NCBI RefSeq assembly: GCF_027579695.1
Contig: NC_083577.1
Span: forward strand, 40,243,198-40,307,197
Origin: Neoarius graeffei
Lineage: Eukaryota > Chordata > Actinopteri > Siluriformes > Ariidae
Reading direction: 5' to 3'
DNA length: 64,000 nt
The notes under the pieces were generated by a model, which was not told the DNA's origin, ran no database searches, and saw only the letters and a program-made list of their open reading frames with translations. Shown here piece after piece: positions 22,125-35,239 of the stretch. How positions within the stretch are numbered: position 1 is the stretch's first letter; every line of letters begins with the position of its first letter. The position numbers and the translations under genes were made by a program.

Positions 22125-24873
22125 ATGAGGGCATTCATCCAGACCTTCACCATCTGCCTGGCTCTCTCTCTCTGCCTGGCAGATAGCGTGTGAGTGCTGT
22201 TTGCTGTACACTTCAGAGCTTCTTTTGCTGTTCAACTCACCTATGTGAATCTCTCTTTTTTTTGCAATCAGTTAATATCTGTATGTGCAGCATTATTCTT
22301 AGCCATTTTGAAATTTAGCTTATGCCTGTTCGAGTCCTTGAATGAAAACTGATATAAAAAGAAGAGTTTTCAAATATAAACACACTTATCAATCATGGGT
22401 AACCTAACTTTATATTCTAACTTCTCCCTTCTTTCCTGTTCTGCTGATCTTTGGTGTCCAGGGATCATCACCACCATTCTGAAGGTAAGTTAATGTTTGA
22501 GCAATTCAGCTGTTCCCAGCTTACTTTGCAGTAGGAATTCTGTGTCTATATACAGAGTCTATCTGTGCAACTACAAAGGCAACAAAACAAGCATTGCAAT
22601 AATATTTCTATGCAAATGCTATAAAATAAGCAATATATTGTTTTATTAAAATATAATATTAAATAAGAAATTGTTGTTTGATTCAGATGAACATGACCAC
22701 CATTTACACGATCAGCATCACAAACACTTTGATCGCTGCAAGGAATTAGTGTTTGATGCTGCACTTGAGGATGAGAATGGGGTTCACTACTTCTTTAAGG
22801 GTGAGTAGAAAAATCATCAAACTATGCCAGGTAGACCTATGCAATAAAACAAACAGAGTTCCATATTTTTTCCAAGTTATTTTTTTTTTAATACAACCCC
22901 GATTCCAAAAACATTGGGACAAAGTACAAATTGTAAATAAAAATGGAATGCAATAATCTACAAATCTCAAAAACTGATATTGTATTCACAATAGAACATA
23001 GACAACATATCAAATGTCGAAAGTGAGACATTTTGAAATTTCATGCCAAATATTTGCTCATTTGAAATTTCATGACAGCAACACATCTCAAAAAAGTTGG
23101 GACAGGGGCAATAAGAGGCTGGAAAAGTTAAAGGTACAAAAAAGGAACAGCTGGAGGACCAAATTGCAACTCATTAGGTCAATTGGCAATAGGTCATTAA
23201 CATGACTGGGTATAAAAAGAGCATCTTGGAGTGGCAGCGGCTCTCAGAAGTAAAGATGGGAAGAGGATCACCAATCCCCCTAATTCTGCGCCGACAAATA
23301 GTTGAGCAATATCAGAAAGGAGTCCGACAGTGTAAAATTGCAAAGAGTTTGAACATATCATCATCTACAGTACATAATATCATCAAAAAATTCAGAGAAT
23401 CTGGAAGAATCTCTGTGCGTAAGAGTCAAGGCCGGAAAACCATACAGGGTGCCCGTGATCTTCGGGCCCTTAGACGGCACTGCATCACATACAGGCATGC
23501 TTCTGTATTGGAAATCACAAAATGGGCTCAGGAATATTTCCAGAGAACATTATCTATGAACACAATTCACCGTGCCATCCGCCGTTGCCAGCTAAAACTC
23601 TATAGTTCAAAGAAGAAGCCGTATCTAAACATGATCCAGAAGCGCAGACGTCTTCTCTGGGCCAAGGCTCATTTAAAATGGACTGTGGCAAAGTGGAAAA
23701 CTGTTCTGTGGTCAGACAAATCAAAATTTGAAGTTCTTTATGGAAATCAGGGATGCCGTGTCATTCGGACTAAAGAGGAGAAGGACGACCCAAGTTGTTA
23801 TCAGCGCTCAGTTCAGAAGCCTGCATCTCTGATGGTATGGGGTTGCATTAGTGCATGTGGCATGGGCAGCTTACACATCTGGAAAGACACCATCAATGCT
23901 GAAAGGTATATCCAGGTTCTAGAGCAACATATGCTCCCATCCAGACGACGTCTCTTTCAGGGAAGACCTTGCATTTTCCAACATGACAATGCCAAACCAC
24001 ATACTGCATCAATTACAGCATCATGGCTGCGTAGAAGAAGGGTCCGGGTACTGAACTGGCCAGCCTGCAGTCCAGATCTTTCACCCATAGAAAACATTTG
24101 GCGCATCATAAAACGGAAGATACGACAAAAAAGACCTAAGACAGTTGAGCAACTAGAATCCTATATTAGACAAGAATGGGTTAACATTCCTATCCCTAAA
24201 CTTGAGCAACTTGTCTCCTCAGTCCCCAGACGTTTACAGACTGTTGTAAAGAGAAAAGGGGATGTCTCACAGTGGTAAACATGGCCTTGTCCCAACTTTT
24301 TTGAGATGTGTTGTTGTCATGAAATTTAAAATCACCTAATTTTTCTCTTTAAATGATACATTTTCTCAGTTTAAACATTTGATGTGTCATCTATATTCTA
24401 TTCTGAATAAAATATGGAATTTTGAAACTTCCACATCATTGCGTTCCGTTTTTATTTACAATTTGTACTTTGTCCCAACGTTTTTGGAATCGGGGTTGTA
24501 CAATACATTTAACATGAATGTAGGTTTTCAAGATATTTAAATAATATTGGCTGGCTTTTTTTCGTGGTATATTAGTTATATTCCATACCACGAAATAGTC
24601 AAGTCAAGTCAACTTTATTGTCAAATATGCTATACATGCTCGACATACAGCACAGATGAAATATCAGTCCTCTCTGACCCACGGTGCAAACTGGCAATGC
24701 AATAAATAAAAATAGAATAATTGAAAAAAAACCCCAATATAAACAGTATAAACACTCTAGATAGGAACTAGACATAGACTAAACACTCAAACAATATAAA
24801 CAGTATAAATAAACAGTATAAACACTAGATAAGAACAAGACAGACTAAACACTCAAACAGACAACAGTCAGCC

Positions 24874-24915
<42 letters not shown>

Positions 24916-27398
24916 TTTATTATACATACATATTTGATGGAACAGCTAGTGTGGAAGTTTTACGTGTAATACGTATCTTATGGCATTTTCAATTCACTGT
25001 GACAGTTTACTGCAGACGCCGGCTGTAAACAAAGAAATGCTTTTGCGCATGCGTAGCAGAAAACTTTCTCACTGAATATGCGCATCAGCTCTGACGTTTA
25101 ACATCATGTTGTCTTGACAACCATGCAATATCGTAAACCATATTCAACGCTCATTCTCCATTGGGTAGAATGATGTTATACACATAGGATAAGCGATATG
25201 CTAACAATATTGCATACTATCAAACCAAATGAATGAAACCCGCTAGAACGGAATAGAACGCATGTTTTAATTCCATCGAAAAAGTGTCCTGTATGTATAA
25301 TAATATATAATATGGCTTATTACTGGGAACTGAGGAAAAACACATTTGTATTTTTTTTAAATACAAATGGTGATTGCTGTCAATTGTAAAGCAATAATAA
25401 TTTGCCTTTTTTGGTCTCTATGAATGGTTTCCCCTTGATCACTGATGTTTGCTGTCAGATGATCATGTGTTTAAGGGGTTCCATGGTGAAGGTGAACTTA
25501 CAAATCAGACCTTCCCTGAGTTGGATGATCATCTTCTGGGACATGTGGATGCAGCATTCCACTTGCCATCTGAGGACAGTCCTGACCGCCATGAGCATCT
25601 GTATTTCTTCCTGGTACGTTGACTTTCACTTGCACATTTGTACCGTCCATAGCTTTTTCTGAAAGCTATGTGCCATCTGTGCCTGTGGTTTACTGAATTT
25701 CAATATTTTTACAATTTCAAAACTATTGAATTTCAAATTTAGATGATTTAAATTCAAATTAAACTTTCTATGTCCCTCTATGTAGGATGACAAGGTTTTC
25801 AGCTATGAAAATCACAAGCTGACTGAAGGATATCCAAAAGTCATCTCTGAGGTATTCCCTGGTATTCCGGGTCATTTGGATGCTGCAGTTGAGTGCCACA
25901 AACCTGACTGTCCCAATAACACTATTGTCTTTTTCAAGGGTATGACATTTAACTGCATTATAAAAGTAAAAAATAAAATTAAATTAAAAAAAGTTTCTTA
26001 AATGGGTCACTCAGCATGTTAAATGTTCCATATAAATTGATTTATAACCCATGACCCATTCCCTATACTCCTTGTTTTTACCCCAGGTCATGAAATCTAC
26101 CACTTTGACATTGACACCAAGGAGGTCCATGAGAAAGAATTCAAAAGCATGCCCAACTGCTCTGCTGCCTTCCGCTATGCGGGAAAATATTACTGTCTCC
26201 ATGGCCACGACTTCTCCAAGTTCGACCCCAATACTGGGGAAGTTCATGGGAAATATCCAAAAGAGGCCCGTGAATACTTCATGAGTTGTCCCAGTTATGG
26301 TAAGTGAAAAAAGAGTGAGGATGAAAGAGTCTGTGTTTAAACAGAAAACATAATTATATTTCGGAGTGTATTTGATGGCATGATACTCTGTGTATTAGGT
26401 GAGAAGACTGAGGCAGAGAACATTGAGAGAGAGCAGTGCAGCCATGTGCACCTGGATGCCGTCGCTGAGGATGATGATCATGATCTATTTGCTTTCAGAG
26501 GTTAGTAGGTTCAGTACACAGTAATACTCATAATGTGGGTACGAATCTATTGTCTTTCAGTCAGGCTTCAAGAGAAACACACCCAAGACAACTGAGCAAA
26601 TCGACATTCTGGTTTAACCTTTCTCAAATTCTTTTCTCATTCACCAGGCCACCATTTTCTCAGTAAAATTGATGGACAATATCATGCTGGCACTATTACG
26701 AGTGCCTTTAAAGGACTGCCGAGTAATATTGATGCTGCGTTTGCCCATGAAAATCACATACACATCATCAAGGTTAGTGCTCATAAAATCAAACATTTCC
26801 AATATGCTGTATAACCAACAAACGTGCAACTGGTATGAAAAAAGAGAAAATGTATGCATAATTATCTTTTGGTATGTGTTGGTTCCTTGCAGGGTGACCA
26901 ACTGTATGTCTATAATATATCACACAAACATGGAGAGGCTCACGAACTCCGAGATGGTTACCCCAAAAGTGTGAAGGAGGGATTGGGGCTTGAGGGTCAT
27001 ATAGATGCTGCCTTCATTTGTCCCAAGGAAACAATTGTTCATGTCATCGAAGGTAATAAAGCAACAACCATACAATAGTAATATCAAGCGATTTTGTAGT
27101 TTTTCACGTGTGTGATAATTGAGCCATAACCCTGCTCTCTTTGTGTGCCTTTATATCATTTGCAGGTAATAAAATATATGATGTGGACCTGGGGGTTGAG
27201 CCACATACCCATACAGAGGCAAAATCTATCCCATATAAGCATGTTGATGCTGTCCTGTGTGGAGCAGAAGGTGTGTCAGTAATCATTGATGACAATTTCT
27301 ACCACTATGACAGCCTTCTTATATTCATTGGTGGGAGGATACTGCCCCCGAAGCAAGATGTGAACACGAAGCTTCTCGGCTGTGACCATCATGTGTGA
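22125..27398 (+). CDS. hpx: Hemopexin / warm-temperature acclimation protein Wap65
   Basis: A secreted plasma heme-binding glycoprotein, made mainly in liver in vertebrates; fish members are called Wap65. Ten coding exons: 22125-22189, 22462-22484, 22687-22800, 25459-25613, 25786-25939, 26087-26299, 26399-26500, 26648-26772, 26893-27052, 27166-27398. All introns are GT-AG, the phases agree, and the sum is 1344 nt (447 residues). Residues 1 to about 20 are a signal peptide ([12 protein letters not shown] core). Residues 23-43 are histidine-rich ([14 protein letters not shown]). Eight hemopexin repeats with DAA/DAV-type starts follow, forming two four-blade propellers, for example [32 protein letters not shown] and HVDAVLCG. 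Length matches the family (about 430-460). Exon 2 is only 23 nt. Intron 3 (22801-25458) holds a Tc1. The subtype (Wap65-1 or -2) was not decided. Confidence 0.95.
22892..24500 (+). mobile_element. Tc1 transposon, family B, copy 3 (ORF intact), in intron 3
   Basis: 1609 bp, flanked by TA, with the same IR/DR ends as the other family B copies. It lies inside intron 3 of hemopexin/Wap65 in the sense direction and makes up most of that intron. Confidence 0.94.
23202..24278 (+). CDS. Tc1 transposase (family B), full-length ORF
   Basis: 358 residues, co-linear with the frame at 19614-20690. It keeps the HTH region ([18 protein letters not shown]) and the catalytic D (WSDKSK), D ([10 protein letters not shown]) and E (SPIENIW). 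The residue after the first catalytic D is K where other copies have E; its effect is unknown. The start MTGYKK sits just after the left inverted repeat. It lies in a host intron, so it would be removed from the hemopexin mRNA unless cryptic sites are used. Confidence 0.9.
   Translation: MTGYKKSILEWQRLSEVKMGRGSPIPLILRRQIVEQYQKGVRQCKIAKSLNISSSTVHNIIKKFRESGRISVRKSQGRKTIQGARDLRALRRHCITYRHASVLEITKWAQEYFQRTLSMNTIHRAIRRCQLKLYSSKKKPYLNMIQKRRRLLWAKAHLKWTVAKWKTVLWSDKSKFEVLYGNQGCRVIRTKEEKDDPSCYQRSVQKPASLMVWGCISACGMGSLHIWKDTINAERYIQVLEQHMLPSRRRLFQGRPCIFQHDNAKPHTASITASWLRRRRVRVLNWPACSPDLSPIENIWRIIKRKIRQKRPKTVEQLESYIRQEWVNIPIPKLEQLVSSVPRRLQTVVKRKGDVSQW
24566..24597. repeat. Short hairpin
   Basis: ttcgtggtat and its inverse ataccacgaa are separated by about 14 bp. 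It may be the remains of a MITE end; no function is implied. Confidence 0.5.
24598..24876 (-). mobile_element. 3' tail of a non-LTR retrotransposon
   Basis: Begins with the repeated unit aagtc followed by aactttattgtcaaatatgc and acagcacagatgaaat, a common fish LINE tail on the minus strand. No coding part is left. It is within hemopexin intron 3. Confidence 0.55.
24877..24916. repeat. (ATT)n microsatellite
   Basis: About 13 ATT units inside hemopexin intron 3. The remainder of the intron to 25458 shows nothing recognised. Confidence 0.95.
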
Positions 27399-27727
27399 GC
27401 GTCAGAGAGAAGATAACACCACAACTAAAGGAGGACCACAAACCTTTCATCCTCTAAATAATGCAAAGTTAAAACCTAAAACAGGCTCTAATGGTGTTCC
27501 TCTGACTTATCACTCTGGCCTTGAATGCATTTTCCTACCTCTGGTGCTCTGTTTAACTAAGCCTGAATTTTATTCCACAATATGCAACTTAAGCTATGTC
27601 TTTTTTTTTTTTTGACCACTGTGCAGAGTGCCATTTCAAATAGCTGCATCCATACAACAAGGCTATGATGTCTCTGTCAGTGCTGTTTGTGAACATCGAG
27701 AACCACCTGTGCACTTTGTGGCTGATG

Positions 27728-27733
27728 AATAAA
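27728..27733 (+). terminator. Poly(A) signal of hemopexin/Wap65
   Basis: AATAAA 330 bp after the stop codon, followed within 20-30 bp by a GT/T-rich stretch. The 3' untranslated region would be about 27399-27755. Confidence 0.75.
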
Positions 27734-27755
27734 CTAAAGTAAAAATCATTTAGTG

Positions 27756-28038
27756 TCCTGTTTTTTAATTGACAATTTATTCCACAAATCATGCTAAAGG
27801 TTTTGTCTTTGCGCTGTATTCAGATGGCAACTTAGCTTCCAAAGATGTTAGTAGATGTGTGGTGAAAGTTCGACATATGAACAACTGTATAAAAAAATTA
27901 GAAGGATAAAAACGCAGACTGATGAAACAGATAGTAGTGTATGGGTAACCTACACTGATAATTGCAATATAATTTAAAAAAGACTAATGAAAAATTCAAA
28001 TAAGCTTCATTTACAAATGAAAAAATACATTTTAATCC
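27756..28038. other. Downstream spacer, nothing recognised
   Basis: AT-rich, no feature seen. Confidence 0.5.
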
Positions 28039-28393
28039 ATCCACCCATTACTGCTTATCCTGTGCAGGGTTGCGGGCAAGCTGGAGCCTATCCCAGCTGA
28101 CTATGGGCGAGAGGCGGGGTACACCCTGGACAAGTCATCAGATCATCGCAGAGCTGACACATAGACACAGACAACCATTCACACTCACCTACAGTCAATT
28201 TAGAGACACCAGTTAGCCTAACCTGCATGTCTTTGGACTGTAGGGGAAACCGGAGCACCTGGCAGAAACCCATGCAGATACGGGAAGAACATGCAAACTC
28301 CACACAGAAAGGCCCCCGTCGGCCACTGGGCTCGAGCCCAGAACCTTCTTGCTGTGAGGTAACTGTGCTGACCACTACACCATTGTGGCACCC
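28039..28393 (-). mobile_element. tRNA-derived SINE (Mermaid-like)
   Basis: Minus-strand copy with the head near 28393 (ggtgccacaatggtgtagtg) and 3' end near 28045 (ctgcttatcctgtgcagg). A few deletions relative to 8396-8783. Confidence 0.85.
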
Positions 28394-28438
28394 AAATACA
28401 TTTTGAAAGATTCAAATAAGCATATAATATGGGTAACA

Positions 28439-28700
28439 TGCACTATATGACCACGACCTTGTGGACATCTGACCGTCACATCCATTTGTGCTTTTCTGAA
28501 CATCTCATTCCAGATTTAGTCCCCTTTGCTCTTATAATAACCTCCACTCTTCTGGGAAGGGTTTCCACCAGATTTTAGAATGTTGTTGTGTGGATTTGTG
28601 CTTATTCAACTACAAGAACATTAGTGAGGTCAGACACTGATGTTGGGCAAAGAAGCCTGTTGTGTAGTCACCTCTCCAGGCGAGTTTTCATGACTGTCAT
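28439..28700. repeat. DNA-transposon-like interspersed repeat
   Basis: Carries cttgtggacatctgacc, cctccactcttctgggaagg and ttagtgaggtcagacactga, phrases that recur together in fish repeats. The ends are not defined; the class is uncertain. Confidence 0.55.
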
Positions 28701-28945
28701 TTCAGTCATTGCATTTTGTTGAACTCGGCAGGGGAATGGGCTGATATGGGAAGTGATGTCATACACTCAAGCCACAATTTTAAATCTCCATTGGCCTGAA
28801 AATCACATAAAAAAACAACCTTTTGTAATGTAAAAGATGCCTCCAAGTCATTGTGCTGTGCAAGACTGTAGCAGCACAGCTAATCTAGAGGTAGGGATAT
28901 CAATTCATAACTCACCACTAAACGAGACAAATCACATGAAGTGGG

Positions 28946-30987
28946 CAGGGGCGGAGCTAAAGGGGGTGGGTGGGGCCATTTCCCCTGGGCCTTGGGCCCT
29001 CCCCCTAGCCGTACAGGGCCCCACCCTTTGACATTCAGGCCCTCCCATATGCGATTTCATTGGAAATTCCTTGAAACCTACAAGTTTTCACATGATTACA
29101 GACTAGTTGACCTATATATCTCTCATTTTTGCTACACATTCTTATCATGGTTTAAAAAAATAAAATAAAAAAAACCCCTGTGAAATCAGGATAGTTGAGG
29201 CTTTTCTTGGATTCGAGATAACTGTGAACGCATCCGCTTCTGAACTGGAGGGCCGAATTATTAGCTGCATTGAAGGGAATGGCTTAGATCTCTCCAGATG
29301 CCATGGACAGGGTTATGACGGCGCAGCGAACATGAGCGGAATTTATTCTGGTGTTCAAGCGAGAATAGCGGAGCAGGAGCCCCTTGCTTTGTACGTGCAC
29401 TGTGCGGCTCATTGTCTGAATTTGGTACTGAATGATTCTGTCAAAACTATCCCAGAGATTAGACAGATTTATGATGTGGTTGCCAACAGTGTTAAGAGAT
29501 GGGCATTACTTGGTGACTTATTGAGCCCAGAGAGCAGGGATATAACCTTGATACGCCTCTGCCCAACCCGCTGGTCCTCCCGCTACGATGCGCTTGTTGC
29601 GTTAAAGTACAGATATGGAGACGTCATTAAAGCTCTCACTTACAAGCGAGAAAACGAATGAATGAGATGAGGCAGATGCACTTAAAAAGGCCATTACTAA
29701 ATTTCAGTTCATATTTTTAATCAGCCTTCAGACAAAGATTTTGGAGTGCACTAATGCCATCTCAAAGTTACTGCAGGAGAAGACCATTGATCTCCTCAAA
29801 ATGTCTGCATTATTGCAGAATGCTGTACGAACTCTACAGGAGTACAGGGACCAGTTTGATGAGGCAAAGGCTTCCACTCTGGCATTGGCTGTGAAATGGG
29901 GCAGTCAAACGCAATTTGTAGCCACCAGGTTGAAAAAAGTGAAGTGCCACTTTGATCACCTTAGCAAAGACAGTCGGCTTTCCGATGCAGAACATTAGTT
30001 TTGGGAGAATGTGTTCTATGCATGCCTTGATGTAATCATTCAGCAGCTGTCACAAAGGTTTGTCAGTTTAAATCGGACTGCTCATTTGTTTAAGGCTATT
30101 CATCCAAATACGCTCCAGCATGCCAAGGACGAGGAGCTATATGAAGTGGCCATCGACTGTGTGATCACTATAGTCGGGATATTGACTCCAGCTTTCCTGG
30201 TCAACTAGTGTCATTTAGGGCTTGTTTCAAGGAGCAGATAGCGAGACACACATCTGTGCTTAGCCTAGCCAGGTTGCTGGTAGTAGATCATCCAGCAGTA
30301 ACTTCTACATTTAGTGAGGTGTGCACGGCCTTCTTGCTTTTTCTCACTCTCCCTGTCTCAGTTGTGGCAGCAGAACGCTCTTTCTCCAAATTAAAATTGA
30401 TAAATTATCTCAGGAACACAATGGGTCAAGAGAGACTCTGTGGATTGGCCATTTTATCAATTGAGAATAAGTGAGCAAGAGCACTTAACATCCCTCAAAT
30501 AGTCGACGACTTTGTGGAGCGCAAGGCGCATCAGATGCCTTTTTAATGATGAACGCAGGTTTCTGTGTTGGCTTTGTAGTTGAAGACGTGCTTACACAAT
30601 GAGGGTGTATCATTCATGATTGCTGGATTTTTTTTTTTTGTTGTTTAGTGTCTATTTGGAACATAATAAAAATGAATGGAAAATACAGGCTATGTAGGCC
30701 TATAAAAAAATAATAATAATAAAAAAAAACTTTGAGCAAGTTCTGTTCTAATATAGCCTGATTATATGCCACAGGCCTTCTGTTTGTTTGCAATTTCGCC
30801 ATGGCTAGGTCCAAAGGCTACGTTCTTAAAAACTGCTTTCTGTTAGATATAGCCTGAGTAGGCCTATATGCCGCAAGCCTTCTAATTTGTTTGTTTGCAA
30901 TTTCGCCATGTGTGTGTGTGTGTGTGTGTGTGGGGGGGGTGATTGGTGTTTTGCCCCGGGGCCTTGTGTGCAGTTGTTCCACCACTG
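28946..30987 (+). mobile_element. hAT transposon with exact 8-bp target duplication
   Basis: gaagtggg occurs at 28938-28945 and 30988-30995. The ends are CAGGGGCGGAGCTAA and the inverse of CAGTGGTGGAACAAC. 2042 bp, shorter than autonomous members because the 5' coding part is missing. A TG microsatellite lies near the right end (about 30910-30931). Confidence 0.88.
29187..30546 (+). pseudogene. hAT transposase (ZMYM1-like), N-truncated and broken
   Basis: Matches the C-terminal two thirds of hAT transposases like the one behind ZMYM1: CHGQGYDGAANMSG, YVHCAAHCLNLVLND, CPTRWSSRYDAL, and the C-terminal dimerisation region VVAAERSFSKLKLI. Breaks: a frameshift near 29659, a stop near 29998, stops near 30208 and 30474 (TGA before ARALN, possibly from CGA), with the frame ending at 30546. 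The zinc-finger N-terminus is absent. Not functional. Confidence 0.85.
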
Positions 30988-30995
30988 GAAGTGGG

Positions 30996-31280
30996 TAAAG
31001 TTTGCTAGACTTCACTGAAAAAATGTTGATCCTGATAGGCATGTTGGGGCTTGTACAGTATATTTTGACAGCCCCTGCTTTAGAGCACATCATGGTAAAG
31101 GATCTTGAAGGATACTTGTTTCTGGAGTCATACCAACGAGCTAGAAAACTGAAGTCTCTGTTGTTAGTGTCAGAGAACACCAGAAGGTGAAATGTCAAAA
31201 TCCCATGTTCTATAGTAGTCGATTTTGTCCAAACTACATGAAATTATAATGATCATCCTTGATTAAAAAACATTTGTCCT
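30996..31280. other. Spacer after hAT, nothing firm
   Basis: Contains the last codons of the THAP relic. The frame 31002-31190 has no recognised motif. Confidence 0.4.
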
Positions 31281-31693
31281 TCACGCCATCAGACTGTACA
31301 ACTCCTCTCTGGGGGGGGGGGGGGGGGGGGTAACAGGAGGACAGAGGATGAGAAGGAGCAGTAGCCTAGCCTAACAATAAGCAATACTGGACAATGTGCA
31401 ATATAATGTGCAATATAAAGTGCAATATCTCTCCTGCCGCTGCCCCCTTTCTCCCCACCTTTTTTTCCCCTCCTTCCCCCCTCCCCTCTTCCTCTCTTCC
31501 CCAAATCTTATTCTTTTATATTTCTATATGTAAATACTTAATTTATTTTAATTTATCTAGAAGTTTTCTCTATTTCTTTTCTGTTTATCTGTAATGATGC
31601 TGCTGGAATCTTAATTTCTCTGAGGGAACCTGCCCAAAGGGCTCAATAAAGTTTTATCTAATCTAATCTAATCTAATCTAATCTAATCTAATC
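31281..31693 (+). mobile_element. 3' end of a non-LTR retrotransposon with (ATCTA)n tail
   Basis: A coding-end-like stretch (catcagactgtacaac) is followed by a 20-bp G run (31311-31330), a pyrimidine-rich body, and gagggaacctgcccaaaggg then caataaagttttatc running into repeated atcta units up to 31693. The arrangement resembles Rex1/Babar-type fish LINE tails. The next element is inserted in the last TA of this tail. Confidence 0.6.
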
Positions 31694-33302
31694 TACAACC
31701 CCGATTCCAAAAAAGTTGGGACAAAGTCCAAATTGTAAATAAAAACAGAATGCAATAATTTACAAATCTCAAAAACTGATATTGTATTCACAGTAGAACA
31801 TAGACAACATATCAAATGTTGAAAGTGAGACAATTTGAAATTTCACGCCAAATATTGGCTCATTTGAAATTTCATGACAGCAACACATCTCATAAAAGTT
31901 GGGACAGGGGCAATAAGAGGCTGGAAAAGTTAAAGGTACAAAAAAGGAACAGCTGGAGGACCAAATTGCAACTCATTAGGTCAATTGCCAATAGGTCATT
32001 AACATGACTGGGTATAAAAAGAGCATCTTGGAGTGGCAGCGGCTCTCAGAAGTAAAGATGGGAAGAGGATCACCAATCCCCCTAATTCTGCGCCGACAAA
32101 TAGTGGAGCAATATCAGAAAGGAGTTTGACAGTGTAAAATTGCAAAGAGTTTGAACATATCATCATCTACAGTGCATAATATCATCAAAAGATTCAGAGA
32201 ATCTGGAAGAATCTCTGTGCGTAAGGGTCAAGGCCAGAAAACCATACTGGGTGCCCGTGATCTTCGGGCCCTTAGACGGCACTGCATCACATACAGGCAT
32301 GCTTCTGTATTGGAAATCACAAAATGGGCTCAGGAATATTTCCAGAGAACATTATCTGTGAACACAATTCACCGTGCCATCCGCCGTTGCCAGCTGAAAC
32401 TCTATAGTTCAAAGAAGAAGCCGTATCTAAACATGATCCAGAAGCGCAGACATCTTCTCTGGGCCAAGGCTCATTTAAAATGGACTGTGGCAAAGTGGAA
32501 AACTGTTCTGTGGTCAGACGAATCAAAATTTGAAGTTCTTTATGGAAATCAGGGACGCCGTGTCATTCGGACTAAAGAGGAGAAGGACGACCCAAGTGGT
32601 TATCAGCGCTCAGTTCAGAAGCCTGCATCTTTGATGGCATGGGGTTGCATTAGTGCGTGTGGCATGGGCAGCTTACACATCTGGAAAGACACCATCAATG
32701 CTGAAAGGAATATCCAGGTTCTAGAGCAACATATGCTCCCATCCAGACGACGTCTCTTTCAGGGGAGACCTTGCATTTTCCAACATGACAATGCCAAACC
32801 ACATACTGCATAAATTACAGCATCATGGCTGCGTAGAGGAAGGGTCCAGGTACTGAACTGGCCAGCCTGCAGTCCAGATCTTTCACCCATAGAAAACATT
32901 TGGCGCATCATAAAACGGAAGATACGACAAAAAAGACCTAAGACAGTTGAGCAACTCGAATCCTACTTTAGACAAGAATGGGTTAACATTCCTATCCCTA
33001 AACTTGAGCAACTTGTCTCCTCAGTCCCCAGACGTTTACAGACTGTTGTAAAGAGAAAAGAGGATGTCTCACAGTGGTAAACATGGCCTTGTCCCAACTT
33101 TTTTGAGATGTATTGTTGTCATGAAATTTAAAATCACCTAATTTTTCTCTTTAAATGATACATTTTCTCAGTTTAAACATTTGATATGTCATCTATGTTC
33201 TATTCTGAATAAAATATGGAATTTTGAAACTTCCACATCATTGCATTCCGTTTTTATTTACAATTTGTACTTTGTCCCAACTTTTTTGGAATCGGGGTTG
33301 TA
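31694..33302 (+). mobile_element. Tc1 transposon, family B, copy 4
   Basis: 1609 bp with TA flanks and the same terminal and internal motifs as the other family B copies. Full length, but its transposase is dead. Confidence 0.93.
32004..33080 (+). pseudogene. Tc1 transposase (family B), two stops
   Basis: 358 codons without indels relative to the intact copies. TGA near 32128 replaces CGA (KGVRQCK region, a C-to-T at CpG), and TAA at 32812 replaces the serine codon after PHTA. DDE motifs are otherwise present. Confidence 0.92.
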
Positions 33303-33554
33303 TTTTTACCTTAAAGATGGTCAGGGTAGTGTTCACTATAACAACCAAAAACTCTTCTTCCTCTTCTTGTTCTGAGGCAATGGCATTCATGTACACTTCA
33401 CCATCCTCCTCAGTTACACAAACTTCTAGATTTTTGTCGAACGGGATTACAGCATTAGAACAACTATTTCCAAGCATGCCAAACATGTTTTTATCACAGC
33501 TAACAAAGTGTTTATAATTTAAAGGTTTCGTTGCCCTTTGTATTGCTATTATAA

Positions 33555-33740
33555 CATGGGGTGGCCTTGGGCTGAGGTGCCCTTGAGCAAGGTACCTAAC
33601 CCCTGACTGCTCCCCAGGCGCTGTAGTGTGGCTGCCCACTGCTCTGGGTGTGTGTTCACTGCTTCAGATGGGTTAAATACAGAGGATGAATCTCACTGTG
33701 CTTGAAGTGTGCATGTGACAAAGGTTTCTTCTTCTTCTTA
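33555..33740 (+). mobile_element. SINE 3' part
   Basis: Only the 3' body seen in 12224-12560 (ccttgagcaaggtacctaac, gctgcccactgctctggg, ctgtgcttgaagtgtgc) followed by a cttctt tail. The head is missing. Confidence 0.75.
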
Positions 33741-33964
33741 ATGTACAGTGGATATAAAAAGTGTACACACCCCGTAAAAATGATCGGTTTTTCTGATGTA
33801 AAAAAATGAGACCACAATAAATAATTTCAAAACTTTTCCCACCTTTAATGTGACCTATAACCTGTACAATTCAATTGAAAAACAAACAAATCTATTTGGG
33901 GGAAAAACATTAACAAAAAAAAAAAGTACAATAAGCTGGTTGCATAAGTGTGCACACCCTTAAA

Positions 33965-35115
<1,151 letters not shown>

Positions 35116-35239
35116 CTTCTTGTTTAATGGCGGTTGGCAGCCAGCTTATATGGAGCATTACCGCCACCATCTGGACTGGAGTGTGAATCAGGAGTTTACA
35201 ACAAAATAAAGAAAAAAAAAACAACAACCCTAAATTCTA

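Larger units (their letters stand above)
28837..31018 (+). pseudogene. THAP-domain reading frame relic, split by a hAT element
   Basis: ATG at 28837 opens a frame MPPSHCAVQDC...HMKW that matches the N-terminus of THAP zinc-finger domains (C-x4-C near residues 6-11). It stops making sense exactly at the hAT insertion. After removal of the hAT and one target copy the frame continues VKFARLH, again THAP-like, and then meets TGA at 31016-31018. THAP domains bind DNA in host THAP proteins and in P-element or Kolobok transposases. Which kind this was cannot be told from about 43 residues. Confidence 0.6.
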
